Assembly (NCBI RefSeq): GCF_000172975.1
Contig: NZ_ABTR02000001.1
Span: forward strand, 844,501 to 908,500
Length of the DNA stretch: 64,000 nucleotides
From: Dethiosulfovibrio peptidovorans DSM 11002
Lineage (GTDB): Bacteria; Synergistota; Synergistia; Synergistales; Dethiosulfovibrionaceae
Direction: 5' to 3'
The notes under the pieces are model-generated. The model had not been told where the DNA came from, did not search any database, and saw nothing but the letters and a program-made list of their open reading frames with translations. How positions within the stretch are numbered: the stretch's first letter is position 1; every line of letters begins with the position of its first letter. Both the position numbers and the translations under genes were made by a program. Positions 6,766 to 14,454 of the stretch are shown here, piece after piece.

Positions 6766-7737
6766 TCAGTCTTTCTGGTGCAGGAAACAGGCCACGAAGT
6801 GGCCCGGCCTGGCCTCGGTCCAGCGGGGACGCTCGGTGCGGCACCGCTCCATGGCATGGGTGCACCGGGGGTGGAAGGGGCATCCCGACGGAAGGTTCGT
6901 GGGGTCCGGTGTCAGTCCCGGTATGACCTTGAGGAATTCCTCGTCGTCGTCCACGTCCGGTATGGAGTTGAACAGTCCCACCGTGTAGGGGTGAAGAGGC
7001 TCGGTGTAGAGAGGCCTCTTCTCGGCGTATTCCACCACCGAACCAGCGTACATTATGGCGACCTTTTCGCATATGTCGGCGACCACCCCCAGGTCATGGG
7101 TTATCATGATTAGGGCGGTGTTGAATTTGCGCTTGAGGTCTTTCATGAGCTCCAGCACCTGGGCCTGGATGGTTACGTCCAGGGCGGTGGTGGGCTCGTC
7201 CGCTATCAGCAGAGCCGGGTTGCAGGCCAGGGCTATGGCTATGACGACCCTCTGTTTCATGCCCCCGGAGAACTGATGGGGATATTCGTGGGCCCTTTCG
7301 GAACGGATTCCGACGACCTCGAGCATTTCCACAGCTATCTTGAGGGCCTCTTTCTTGCTGACGTCGTTGTGGAGCAGCACCATTTCGGCTATCTGTTCGT
7401 CCACCGTTATTACCGGGTTGAGGGAGGTCATCGGGTCCTGGAAGATCATGGCGATCTTTCCTCCCCTGACGGAGCGCATTTCCTCTTCTGAGGCCTTGAG
7501 CAGGTCTTTTCCCTGAAAGATTATCTTTCCGTCGGTTATCTTTCCAGGCGGTTCGGAGATGAGGCCCATTATGGAGAGGGCGGTGGTGGTTTTTCCCGCT
7601 CCGGTCTCTCCGACGAAGCCCAGGGATTCGCCCGGGGCCAGCTTCAGTTGCAGGTCCTCCACAGCCCGGACGATTCCGTCCTCGGTGGTGTAGCGAACCG
7701 AGAGGCCCTGTATGTCCAGCAGCATTTTATCGTTCAT
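6766..7737 (-). CDS. Oligopeptide/dipeptide ABC transporter ATP-binding protein (DppD/OppD type)
   Basis: The 323-aa ATPase has Walker A GETGAGKTT (43-51), signature FSGGMKQRV, Walker B ALLIADEP and switch MITHDLGVV. A C-terminal oligo_HPY region follows (GLTPDPTNLPSGCPFHPRC). It is the second nucleotide-binding subunit of the importer and probably forms a heterodimer with the product of the following gene, 12 bp downstream. Length is normal for the family. Confidence 0.93.
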   Translation of the reverse strand: MNDKMLLDIQGLSVRYTTEDGIVRAVEDLQLKLAPGESLGFVGETGAGKTTTALSIMGLISEPPGKITDGKIIFQGKDLLKASEEEMRSVRGGKIAMIFQDPMTSLNPVITVDEQIAEMVLLHNDVSKKEALKIAVEMLEVVGIRSERAHEYPHQFSGGMKQRVVIAIALACNPALLIADEPTTALDVTIQAQVLELMKDLKRKFNTALIMITHDLGVVADICEKVAIMYAGSVVEYAEKRPLYTEPLHPYTVGLFNSIPDVDDDEEFLKVIPGLTPDPTNLPSGCPFHPRCTHAMERCRTERPRWTEARPGHFVACFLHQKD

Positions 7738-7752
7738 TTCCGGTCCCCCGTT

Positions 7753-8640
7753 CTAGTTCTTCAGCTTGGGGTCCAGGGCGTCTCTTAGTCCGTCGCCCAG
7801 GAAGTTGAGAGCCAGTATGGTTATCATGATCGCCAGTCCGGGGAACATGGTCATGTAGGCATGATCCCGGATGTATTCCCGTCCGCCGGAGAGCATGGCT
7901 CCCCATTCGGGGATGGGAGGCTGTATGCCCAGGCCGATGAAGCTGAGCCCAGCGGCAGTGAGTATGGCGAAGGCGACCCCCAGGGTGCCCTGTACTATGA
8001 TGGGGGCCATGCAGTTGGGCAGTATGTGTCTGAAGATTATCTTGAGATCCTTGGCTCCCACCGATCTGGCCGCCTCTATGAATTCCTGCTCTCTTATGGA
8101 GAGCACCGAGGCCCGGACCAGTCTGGCGTACTGAGGCACGGAGGATATGCCGACGGCTATCATGAGGTTGAAGAGTCCCGGTCCCAGCGAGGCCGCCACG
8201 GATATGGCCAACAGGAGCTGGGGAACGGAGAACAGGACGTCCATGAACCTCATTATTACGTTGTCTATCCATCCTCCGTAGTATCCGGCTAGGGCTCCCA
8301 GGAAGCCTCCGATCAGTATGGAGAAGCTGACCGCGACGAATCCCACCTGTAGGGAGATTCGGCTTCCGTAGACTATGCGGCTGAAGATGTCTCGGCCGAA
8401 TTCGTCCGTTCCGAACCAGTGGGTCGCCGATGGGCTCTCGAAGGCCGCCATGAGGTCCTGTTCCTCGTAGGTGTAGGGGGCTATGAAGTCGGCGAAGATG
8501 GCGGTGAAGGCCAGCACTATTACCACGAACAGGCCGATCATTGCCAATCTGTTCTTTTTGAGCCTTCGGAATACCTCGGCCCAGGGGTTTTTTCTCTTGG
8601 TCTCTTTGATTACGGTTTCGCTCATTACGGGTTCGCTCAT
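7753..8640 (-). CDS. Peptide ABC transporter permease (DppC/OppC type)
   Basis: The 295-aa inner-membrane permease begins with a cytoplasmic tail and the DppC-type segment KNRLAMIGLFVVIVLAFTAI (first membrane helix, about 30-50). The FGTDEFGRDIFSRI box precedes the BPD_transp_1 domain, whose EAA-like loop reads EAARSVGAKDLKIIFRHILP. The ATG at 8640 (MSEPVMSE) was chosen because AGGAGGTG lies eight bases upstream; longer frames run into the dppB end. It pairs with the DppB-type permease. Confidence 0.92.
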   Translation of the reverse strand: MSEPVMSETVIKETKRKNPWAEVFRRLKKNRLAMIGLFVVIVLAFTAIFADFIAPYTYEEQDLMAAFESPSATHWFGTDEFGRDIFSRIVYGSRISLQVGFVAVSFSILIGGFLGALAGYYGGWIDNVIMRFMDVLFSVPQLLLAISVAASLGPGLFNLMIAVGISSVPQYARLVRASVLSIREQEFIEAARSVGAKDLKIIFRHILPNCMAPIIVQGTLGVAFAILTAAGLSFIGLGIQPPIPEWGAMLSGGREYIRDHAYMTMFPGLAIMITILALNFLGDGLRDALDPKLKN

Positions 8641-8653
8641 TCCGATGCACCTC

Positions 8654-9586
8654 CTAGGAGACGTACTGGGCCTTGATTCTCGGGTCCAGCCAGGCGTAGA
8701 CGAGGTCCACCAGGAGGTTGACCACACAGAAGGCCACGGCAATGAAGAGGACGCCGCCCTGTACCACAGGGAAGTCCCTCATCTTGATGGATTCGACCAT
8801 AAGCCTTCCGACTCCAGGGATGGAGAAGATCAGCTCTGTGAGGACGGCCCCACCCAGAAGAATGCCGAACTGTATTCCGCTTATGGTTACGACAGGTATG
8901 AGGGCGTTACCCAGGGCGTGTTTCCAGATGACCACTCTTTCCCTCTGTCCCTTGGCTCTGACGGTGCGGATGTAGTCCTGCCTTATGACCTCGAGCATGC
9001 TGGATCGGGTCATCCTGGTGATGATGGCCACGGACTGGGCTCCCAGGGTCAGGGCCGGTAGGATCATGGTGGAGACGCTGTCGAAGCCCGACGGGGGAAC
9101 CCATCCGAGCCTGACGGAGAAGAGCAGTATGAGCAGTATTCCCAGCCAGAAGACCGGCATGGATATGCCGATCATGGCGAAGACGGTGACTACGTTGTCG
9201 AACAGGGAGTACTGCTTTATGGCCGACACTATGCCGCAGGGTATTCCCACTATCATGGCTATGACCATGGCCATGGCGGAGAGTTTCAGGGTTACGGGGA
9301 AGGCGGCCCAGATTTCCTGGACCACCGGCCTCTTGGTGATGTAGGACCGGCCTATGTCTCCGTGGACGACCGCTTTATAGACGTAGCGTCCGAACTGTAC
9401 GAAGAAGGGGTCGTTCAGACCCATCTCCTGTCTCAGCTCGTCCACCGATTCCTGCGGGGCCTGCTCTCCCAGGACCATCCTTGCCGGGTCTCCCGGGGTT
9501 ATGTAGAGCATGGAGAAGACTATAAAGGTCACCCCTATGAGCACCGGAACGAGCATGAGTACCCGTTTGAAGATATATTTGAACAT
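8654..9586 (-). CDS. Peptide ABC transporter permease (DppB/OppB type)
   Basis: The 310-aa permease begins MFKYIFKRVLMLVPVLIGVT, typical of DppB. The PGDPARMVLGEQA periplasmic motif follows and the EAA loop is near IRTVRAKGQRERVVIWKHAL. About six membrane helices are evident. The ATG at 9586, behind GGGAGG, was preferred over the start five codons upstream. It lies 13 bp before dppC and about 90 bp after the binding-protein gene, with a hairpin between. Confidence 0.92.
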   Translation of the reverse strand: MFKYIFKRVLMLVPVLIGVTFIVFSMLYITPGDPARMVLGEQAPQESVDELRQEMGLNDPFFVQFGRYVYKAVVHGDIGRSYITKRPVVQEIWAAFPVTLKLSAMAMVIAMIVGIPCGIVSAIKQYSLFDNVVTVFAMIGISMPVFWLGILLILLFSVRLGWVPPSGFDSVSTMILPALTLGAQSVAIITRMTRSSMLEVIRQDYIRTVRAKGQRERVVIWKHALGNALIPVVTISGIQFGILLGGAVLTELIFSIPGVGRLMVESIKMRDFPVVQGGVLFIAVAFCVVNLLVDLVYAWLDPRIKAQYVS

Positions 9587-9615
9587 TCCGTTACCTCCCA
9601 ATGCAGAATGGAAAG

Positions 9616-9642
9616 CAGGAGCACGGACGAGCCATGCTCCTG
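9616..9642 (-). other. Intercistronic hairpin between binding-protein and permease genes
   Basis: A perfect 8-bp inverted repeat CAGGAGCA/TGCTCCTG with an 11-base loop has no T-run after it on the minus strand. Hairpins in this position in ABC importer operons often stabilise or attenuate mRNA so that the binding protein is made in excess; here that is inferred. Confidence 0.55.
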
Positions 9643-9674
9643 CGTCGGGTGCTTAGGTGCTTGAGGTCTTCAGG

Positions 9675-11222
9675 CTATTTGCCGTCGAAGGTCACCTTGC
9701 TGAGATCGTGGAAGCCGAAGGGGCTGACGGTGAATCCCTTGACGTAGTCCTGGGTCCCGATGATCTGCTCGTCGTTGTACAGGAACACCCAGGGTCCCTT
9801 GTTCCTGAGGGCGTCCTGAATGTCGTAGTAGATCTGCTGGCGCTCCGGGCCGTCGGGGGTGACTCTGCCCTTTTCGAGAAGGGCGTCTACCTCATCGTCG
9901 CCGAAGAAGGTGAAGTTGTTGTTGCCCTTCATGGACGAGTGGAAGGGAGCGAAGACCGCCATGTCCGGGTCGGGAGTCTGGCAGGTCCAGCCAACGATGA
10001 ACATGTCGTGCTTCTTCTGGGTGAGTCCCTCAAGATAGGCGCCCCACTCGAGAACCTGGATGTCCACATCGACGCCGATTTTCTTGAGCTGGTTCTGGGC
10101 GATGGTGGCTATGTCGATTCTGGCCTTCTTATCGTTGGTCCAGATGGAGGCCTTGAAGCCATCGGGATACCCCGCCTCGGCGAGGAGGGCCTTGGCCTTC
10201 TCCACGTCGTAGGGCATGGGCTTGAGGTCCGGGTTGGCGTATTTTACGTTGGGAGCGATGGGGCCGACCGCAGTGGCTCCGACTCCTCTGAGGACCGCCT
10301 TGATGATCTGGGGTGTGGGCAGAGCCATGGTGATGGCCTGACGGACCCTGACGTCGTCGAAGGGGGCCTTCTCGCAGTTGAAGCCGAGATAGGTGGTGGA
10401 GTTGTCGATGAGCCTGAGAAGCTTGAGCTCCTTGTTGGCCTCCACCCTGCTGACGTCGTTGGTGGTTATCTGATAGGCGATGTCGACGTTGCCGCTCTCG
10501 AGCTCGATGGTGCGGTTGGTCCCCTCCGGGATGGCCCTGATTATGAGGGTCTTATAGGCCGGTTTGTCGCCGAAGTAGTCCTCGAAGCGCTCCATGACCA
10601 TCTTGTCGCCGCGGTTCCACTCGACAAGCTTGAAGGGACCGGTGCCCACCGGGTTCATGCCGTAGTTGTCTCCCGCCTCGGTGACTGCCTTCTCGTTGAG
10701 GATAGCTCCTCCGCCCATGTGGGTCATGGAGGGCAGGAAGGCGGCGAAGGGGAACAGGGTCTTGACCTCGACGGTGTAGTCGTCCAGGGCCACTATGCTG
10801 TCCGGGTCGATGGCTCCGACGATGTGCTTGACGGCACCGCTGGAGGGCGACAGGGATCTCTTGAGGCTGAAGACAACGTCGGAGGCCTTGAGCTCCTCGC
10901 CGTTGTGGAATTTGACGCCCTTACGCAGATAGAACCTGTAGGTAAGGTCGTCCACCTGCTCGAATTTCTCGGCCAGGTCTCCTACCACTTCGTCCTTGTC
11001 GTTGAGCTTTACCAGACGGTTGTAGATGTGGAGCATGGCTCCTGAGGAGGCCACGTCGTTGGTCCCGAATGGATCCAGGGTCTTGGCGTCGTAGACGTTG
11101 GCCACCGTCAAGGTGTCCGGGTCTTTCTTTTCCCTGGCGATGGCGGGATTTCCCGCCAGTAGTCCGGCGGAAAGAGCGGCTGCGCAGAATGCCGCGCAGA
11201 GTTTGATGCCTTTTGCTTTCAT
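9675..11222 (-). CDS. Peptide ABC transporter substrate-binding protein (SBP family 5)
   Basis: The 515-aa protein has a signal peptide MKAKGIKLCAAFCAAALSAG ending near AIA-REKK. The mature SBP_bac_5 domain contains DPFGTNDVASSGAMLHIYNRL, KFHNGEELKASDVVFSLKRS and NPVGTGPFKLVEWNRGD, all family hallmarks. It binds peptides (or nickel or other small ligands in some relatives) in the periplasm and delivers them to the permeases encoded downstream. The ATG at 11222 has a GGGAGGG site. Amino-acid/peptide fermentation fits peptide uptake as the role. Confidence 0.92.
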   Translation of the reverse strand: MKAKGIKLCAAFCAAALSAGLLAGNPAIAREKKDPDTLTVANVYDAKTLDPFGTNDVASSGAMLHIYNRLVKLNDKDEVVGDLAEKFEQVDDLTYRFYLRKGVKFHNGEELKASDVVFSLKRSLSPSSGAVKHIVGAIDPDSIVALDDYTVEVKTLFPFAAFLPSMTHMGGGAILNEKAVTEAGDNYGMNPVGTGPFKLVEWNRGDKMVMERFEDYFGDKPAYKTLIIRAIPEGTNRTIELESGNVDIAYQITTNDVSRVEANKELKLLRLIDNSTTYLGFNCEKAPFDDVRVRQAITMALPTPQIIKAVLRGVGATAVGPIAPNVKYANPDLKPMPYDVEKAKALLAEAGYPDGFKASIWTNDKKARIDIATIAQNQLKKIGVDVDIQVLEWGAYLEGLTQKKHDMFIVGWTCQTPDPDMAVFAPFHSSMKGNNNFTFFGDDEVDALLEKGRVTPDGPERQQIYYDIQDALRNKGPWVFLYNDEQIIGTQDYVKGFTVSPFGFHDLSKVTFDGK

Positions 11223-11276
11223 TGTATTCCCTCCCGTATTCAAATTGGTATCCGTTTTAACGCACCCTGCTGACAC

Positions 11277-11303
11277 TTTATAGGGCCTGCTTGAATTCGT
11301 CAA
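11277..11303 (-). promoter_or_regulatory. Possible promoter of the peptide transporter operon
   Basis: The minus strand reads TTGACG (11303-11298), a 15-bp spacer and TATAAA (11282-11277), 55 bp upstream of the binding-protein start. The spacer is short, so activity may be weak or activator-dependent. Confidence 0.4.
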
Positions 11304-11320
11304 CTGTTCTTTATTTACCT

Positions 11321-12469
11321 CTACAGTGCCGACTCTCCATTCACGAGAACCAATTCGGGGGCGTTCCTTACGTCGAAGGGGTCGCCGCCCCAGAGAACCA
11401 GGTCGGCGTCCTTGCCCGGCTCGATGGAGCCCATTCTGTCGTCCACCTCCAGGTGTCTGGCCGGAGCTATGGTGAGGGCTTCCAGGGCCGTCTCGGCGTC
11501 CAGTCCGGCCCTTATGGCAAGTGCCGCTGCGACGGGGAGGGTCTCTATGGGGATTACCGGATGGTCCGTTATGAGGCAGAAGGATACACCCGCCTTTTTG
11601 AGGGCCAGAAGGGTTTCCCAGCCCTTGTTTTTGACCTCTTCCTTGGTCTTGCTGGTGGCGGTTGGTCCGACCGCTGCCCGGACTTTTTTCTCCGCCAGGT
11701 AGTCCGCTATGAACTGTCCCTCGGTGCAGTGCTCTATGGTATAGCGAAGGTCGAATTCGTCGCAGATTCTTATGGCGGTGCAGATATCGTCGGCCCTATG
11801 GCTGTGGATTCTCATGGGCACGGTGCGGTTCAATACGGGAAGGAAGTGCTCCATTCCCTGGTCGACGGAGAAGTGTTCCCCTTTTTCCTCCGCCCGTTTC
11901 TTTTTGTCCCTGTAGTCGAAGGCGTCCTGTATGGCTTTTCTCATACAGGCGGCGTTACCCATTCTGGTGGAAGGGAAACGTCCCTTGCCTCCCTGCCAGT
12001 TGACCGGGTTTTCGCCCAGGGCGGCCTTCATTCCCGAGTGGGCCCGGACGACCATTTTGTCCACTATGTGCCCCACCGGTTTCAGGATGGTCCCGATTCC
12101 TCCTATTATGTTGGCGCTGCCCGGGAGTATCTGCATGCAGGTGATCCCTGCGGACAGGGCGTTGCGGAAGGCTTCGTCGGACGGGTTGATTCCGTCGATT
12201 GCCCGCACCGACGGTGTGACCGCCCCGGTGTCTTCGTTGACTGCGTTCATCGCCCCGGGAACGGCCTCCTCGCATATTCCCGCATGGACGTGGGCGTCGA
12301 TGAAGCCCGGGGTGAGTATCTTGCCGGTTCCGTCGATGACCTCGGCCCCCTCCGGCACCGCTCCCCCGGCCTGGACGGAGACGATTTTGCCGCCGTCGAC
12401 GACTACCGTCGCGTTTTCCACGATTCCACCTGTAACGGTCCAAGCCTGGACCTTCGTTATCGCTTTCAA
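11321..12469 (-). CDS. Imidazolonepropionase-like metal-dependent amidohydrolase
   Basis: The 382-aa protein belongs to the COG1228-type amidohydrolases. Metal-ligand motifs are TPGFIDAHVHAG (HxH, about 60), RIHSHRADD, YTIEHCTEG and the catalytic Asp in LITDHPVIP. The C-terminal composite-domain strand SIEPGKDADLVLWGGDPF is typical. No signal peptide is present, so it is cytoplasmic. Start is a TTG with AGGAGGGG seven bases upstream. It follows panE and precedes the peptide transporter, which suggests hydrolysis of an imported peptide-like or cyclic amide substrate; the substrate cannot be read from sequence. Confidence 0.8.
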   Translation of the reverse strand: MKAITKVQAWTVTGGIVENATVVVDGGKIVSVQAGGAVPEGAEVIDGTGKILTPGFIDAHVHAGICEEAVPGAMNAVNEDTGAVTPSVRAIDGINPSDEAFRNALSAGITCMQILPGSANIIGGIGTILKPVGHIVDKMVVRAHSGMKAALGENPVNWQGGKGRFPSTRMGNAACMRKAIQDAFDYRDKKKRAEEKGEHFSVDQGMEHFLPVLNRTVPMRIHSHRADDICTAIRICDEFDLRYTIEHCTEGQFIADYLAEKKVRAAVGPTATSKTKEEVKNKGWETLLALKKAGVSFCLITDHPVIPIETLPVAAALAIRAGLDAETALEALTIAPARHLEVDDRMGSIEPGKDADLVLWGGDPFDVRNAPELVLVNGESAL

Positions 12470-12534
12470 CTGTGATCCCCTCCTGTTTTTGGATACCTTG
12501 CCTAGGAGACCATTGTATAACAGATGGTATGAAC

Positions 12535-13449
12535 TTACATCGCCTGTAAGGTTTTCACCAGCTTGAACAGCACCAGATTGACCGGGGCGGACAGCCCCAG
12601 TTTTTCCGCCTCGGCGACCACCGCCCCGTTTATGGCGTCTATCTCTGTTCGCCGCCGGTTCATGACGTCCTGAAGCATGGAGGAACGGTTCTCCGCCGTG
12701 GACCGGCACACCTCTTCGACGTGTCTTGCCGGATCGGGATCGTTCAGCACGATGCCCTTTCGCCGGACCACCTCGAGGACCTCTTCCACCGCCATCCTCA
12801 TGAGCTCCTTCGTGTCGGGAAAGTCTAGCAGGCGACCGTTTCTAAGGCCGGTTATCGCGGTGAGGGCGTTTATGCCGACGTTCACGATGAGTTTTCCCCA
12901 TATGAGACCCATGACGTTTTCGGAGATCTGAACGGAGAACCCCGCCTTTTCTAGGATTGCTGCCAGATCTTCCAAAAAGGGATCGGTCTTCCCCGAGAGG
13001 TTTCCGATCACTGTGAGGCCCTCTCCTGCGTGTTTTATCGATCCCGGGCCGAGAAGGGTGGATCCGTGGGCGGTGGTGCCTGCGATAAGGCGGTCGGGAC
13101 CTACTATGTCGCTCAGGGCCTCCACGTTTCCCAGGCCGTTTTGCAGCGTCAGGACCCTGGTGCTATCCCCCACCAATCGGAGGGCTCCCTCCATGGCGGT
13201 TTTGGTGAGGGTGGCCTTGACGAACACCACCACCAGATCGACCTGCCCCGCCCGGTTTGGATCGGTGACGGCCTTTATGCCCTTTACTATCCGCTTTCCT
13301 CCTATACCTTCGATACTGAGTCCGTCGGAGTTTATGCCTTCGACGTGTTCTTTCCAGACGTCTACGATGGTTACGTCGAATCCAGCCTCGGCGAGTCTGC
13401 CGCCATAGAGGCAACCCATGGCTCCCGATCCGAGTATGGCTATCTTCAT
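12535..13449 (-). CDS. panE: 2-dehydropantoate 2-reductase
   Basis: The 304-aa ketopantoate reductase uses NADPH to reduce 2-dehydropantoate to pantoate in vitamin B5/CoA synthesis. The N-terminal Rossmann motif ILGSGAMGCLYGGRL is at 4-18. The catalytic Lys region is near NVMGLIWGKLIVNVGINAL, and a C-terminal ApbA_C segment has NRSSMLQDVMNRRRTEIDAI. It lies 17 bp downstream of panB, forming a pantoate-making pair. No panC is seen in the window. Confidence 0.92.
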   Translation of the reverse strand: MKIAILGSGAMGCLYGGRLAEAGFDVTIVDVWKEHVEGINSDGLSIEGIGGKRIVKGIKAVTDPNRAGQVDLVVVFVKATLTKTAMEGALRLVGDSTRVLTLQNGLGNVEALSDIVGPDRLIAGTTAHGSTLLGPGSIKHAGEGLTVIGNLSGKTDPFLEDLAAILEKAGFSVQISENVMGLIWGKLIVNVGINALTAITGLRNGRLLDFPDTKELMRMAVEEVLEVVRRKGIVLNDPDPARHVEEVCRSTAENRSSMLQDVMNRRRTEIDAINGAVVAEAEKLGLSAPVNLVLFKLVKTLQAM

Positions 13450-13466
13450 GGCTTCGGCCTCCTGGC

Positions 13467-14297
13467 TCAGAGGATGAGACCGTCCAGGTCTTCCCGGGTT
13501 ATCCCTCCGAACGCGTGTTCCTTCGCCGGGAAGGCTCCGGACTTTATCTCGTCTCTGTATTTCTCCAGTCCCTCCACTATCTGATCGCCGATGTTGGCGT
13601 ACCTTTTTACGAATTTGGGGACGAATTTGTCGAACATTCCCAGCATGTCGTGATATACCAAAACCTGTCCGTCAGTGTGGGCTCCAGCCCCTATTCCTAT
13701 GGTCGGTATGGAGACCGCCTGGGTGATGGCCCTTCCCAGCTCTTCCGGAACGCACTCCACCACTATGGAGAAGGCTCCGGCCGCCTCCAGGGCCTTGGCG
13801 TCGTTCACTATTTTTTGAGCGGCTTCGAGGCTTTTGCCCTGGACCTTGAAGCCTCCGAGAAGAGAGGAGGTCTGAGGGGTGAGCCCTATATGGCCCTGTA
13901 CGGGGATTCCCGCCTCGACTATGGCTCCGACTATGTCCGGACGGCCGCCCTCCAGTTTGATCGCGTCGCAACCTCCCTCTTTCATGAGACGGTTGGCGTT
14001 GTGAATGGCCTGCTCACGGCTTTCGTTGTAGGATCCGAAGACCATGTCCCCCACTATCATCGGGGTAGGGGCTCCCTTGACGACCGGCTTTATGTGGGCG
14101 ATCATCTCGTCGGTGGTCAGGGGTACGGTTCCCTCGTTGCCCAGAACGGTCATGGACAGCGAGTCTCCCACCAGAATTATCTCTATGCCCGCCTTTTCGA
14201 CGAAGCAGGCCTGGGGATAGTCGTAGGCGGTTACCATGGAGATTTTCTCTTCCTTTTGCTTCATTTCCCGCAGTTTCTGGATCGTTACCTTAGTCAT
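13467..14297 (-). CDS. panB: 3-methyl-2-oxobutanoate hydroxymethyltransferase
   Basis: The 276-aa TIM-barrel enzyme transfers a hydroxymethyl group from methylene-tetrahydrofolate to 2-oxoisovalerate, giving ketopantoate. Conserved motifs include MVTAYDYPQACFVEKAGIE, LVGDSLSMTVLG (Mg-binding Asp), GCDAIKLEGG, GHIGLTPQT, VVECVPEELG (catalytic Glu) and TIGIGAGAHTDGQVLVYHDMLG (cited as GIGAGAHTDGQVLV and YHDMLG). The ATG at 14297 starts the canonical MTKVTIQKLREMK. It heads the panB-panE-amidohydrolase string after a terminator at 14337-14363. Confidence 0.95.
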   Translation of the reverse strand: MTKVTIQKLREMKQKEEKISMVTAYDYPQACFVEKAGIEIILVGDSLSMTVLGNEGTVPLTTDEMIAHIKPVVKGAPTPMIVGDMVFGSYNESREQAIHNANRLMKEGGCDAIKLEGGRPDIVGAIVEAGIPVQGHIGLTPQTSSLLGGFKVQGKSLEAAQKIVNDAKALEAAGAFSIVVECVPEELGRAITQAVSIPTIGIGAGAHTDGQVLVYHDMLGMFDKFVPKFVKRYANIGDQIVEGLEKYRDEIKSGAFPAKEHAFGGITREDLDGLIL

Positions 14298-14336
14298 GTC
14301 GTTCCCCCCCGTTTGTCTTTTAAAGAATGGATCACG

Positions 14337-14363
14337 AAAAAAGAGAGCCCGAGGGCTCTCTTT
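14337..14363 (-). terminator. Terminator between the protease gene and panB
   Basis: The stem AGAGAGCCC/GGGCTCTCT with a two-base loop is followed on the minus strand by TTTTTTCG. It lies about 95 bp downstream of the protease stop codon. Confidence 0.85.
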
Positions 14364-14454
14364 GAGTATAAGGCTAAATCCTTCCGTCATGCGGAAACTC
14401 GTCTAACAAGAAGGCGATTCAGGCTACGAAATAGGAGGTTCTTTTCGGGTTTAT

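Noticed and set aside
5767-7113. 448-codon plus-strand frame opposite the DppF/DppD-type ATPase genes
   Set aside because: It is antisense to two ABC ATPases with complete motifs and has a biased composition without domains.
9657-11045. 462-codon plus-strand frame opposite the peptide-binding protein gene
   Set aside because: It is a shadow of a well-supported SBP_bac_5 gene, with no ribosome site and no recognisable motif.
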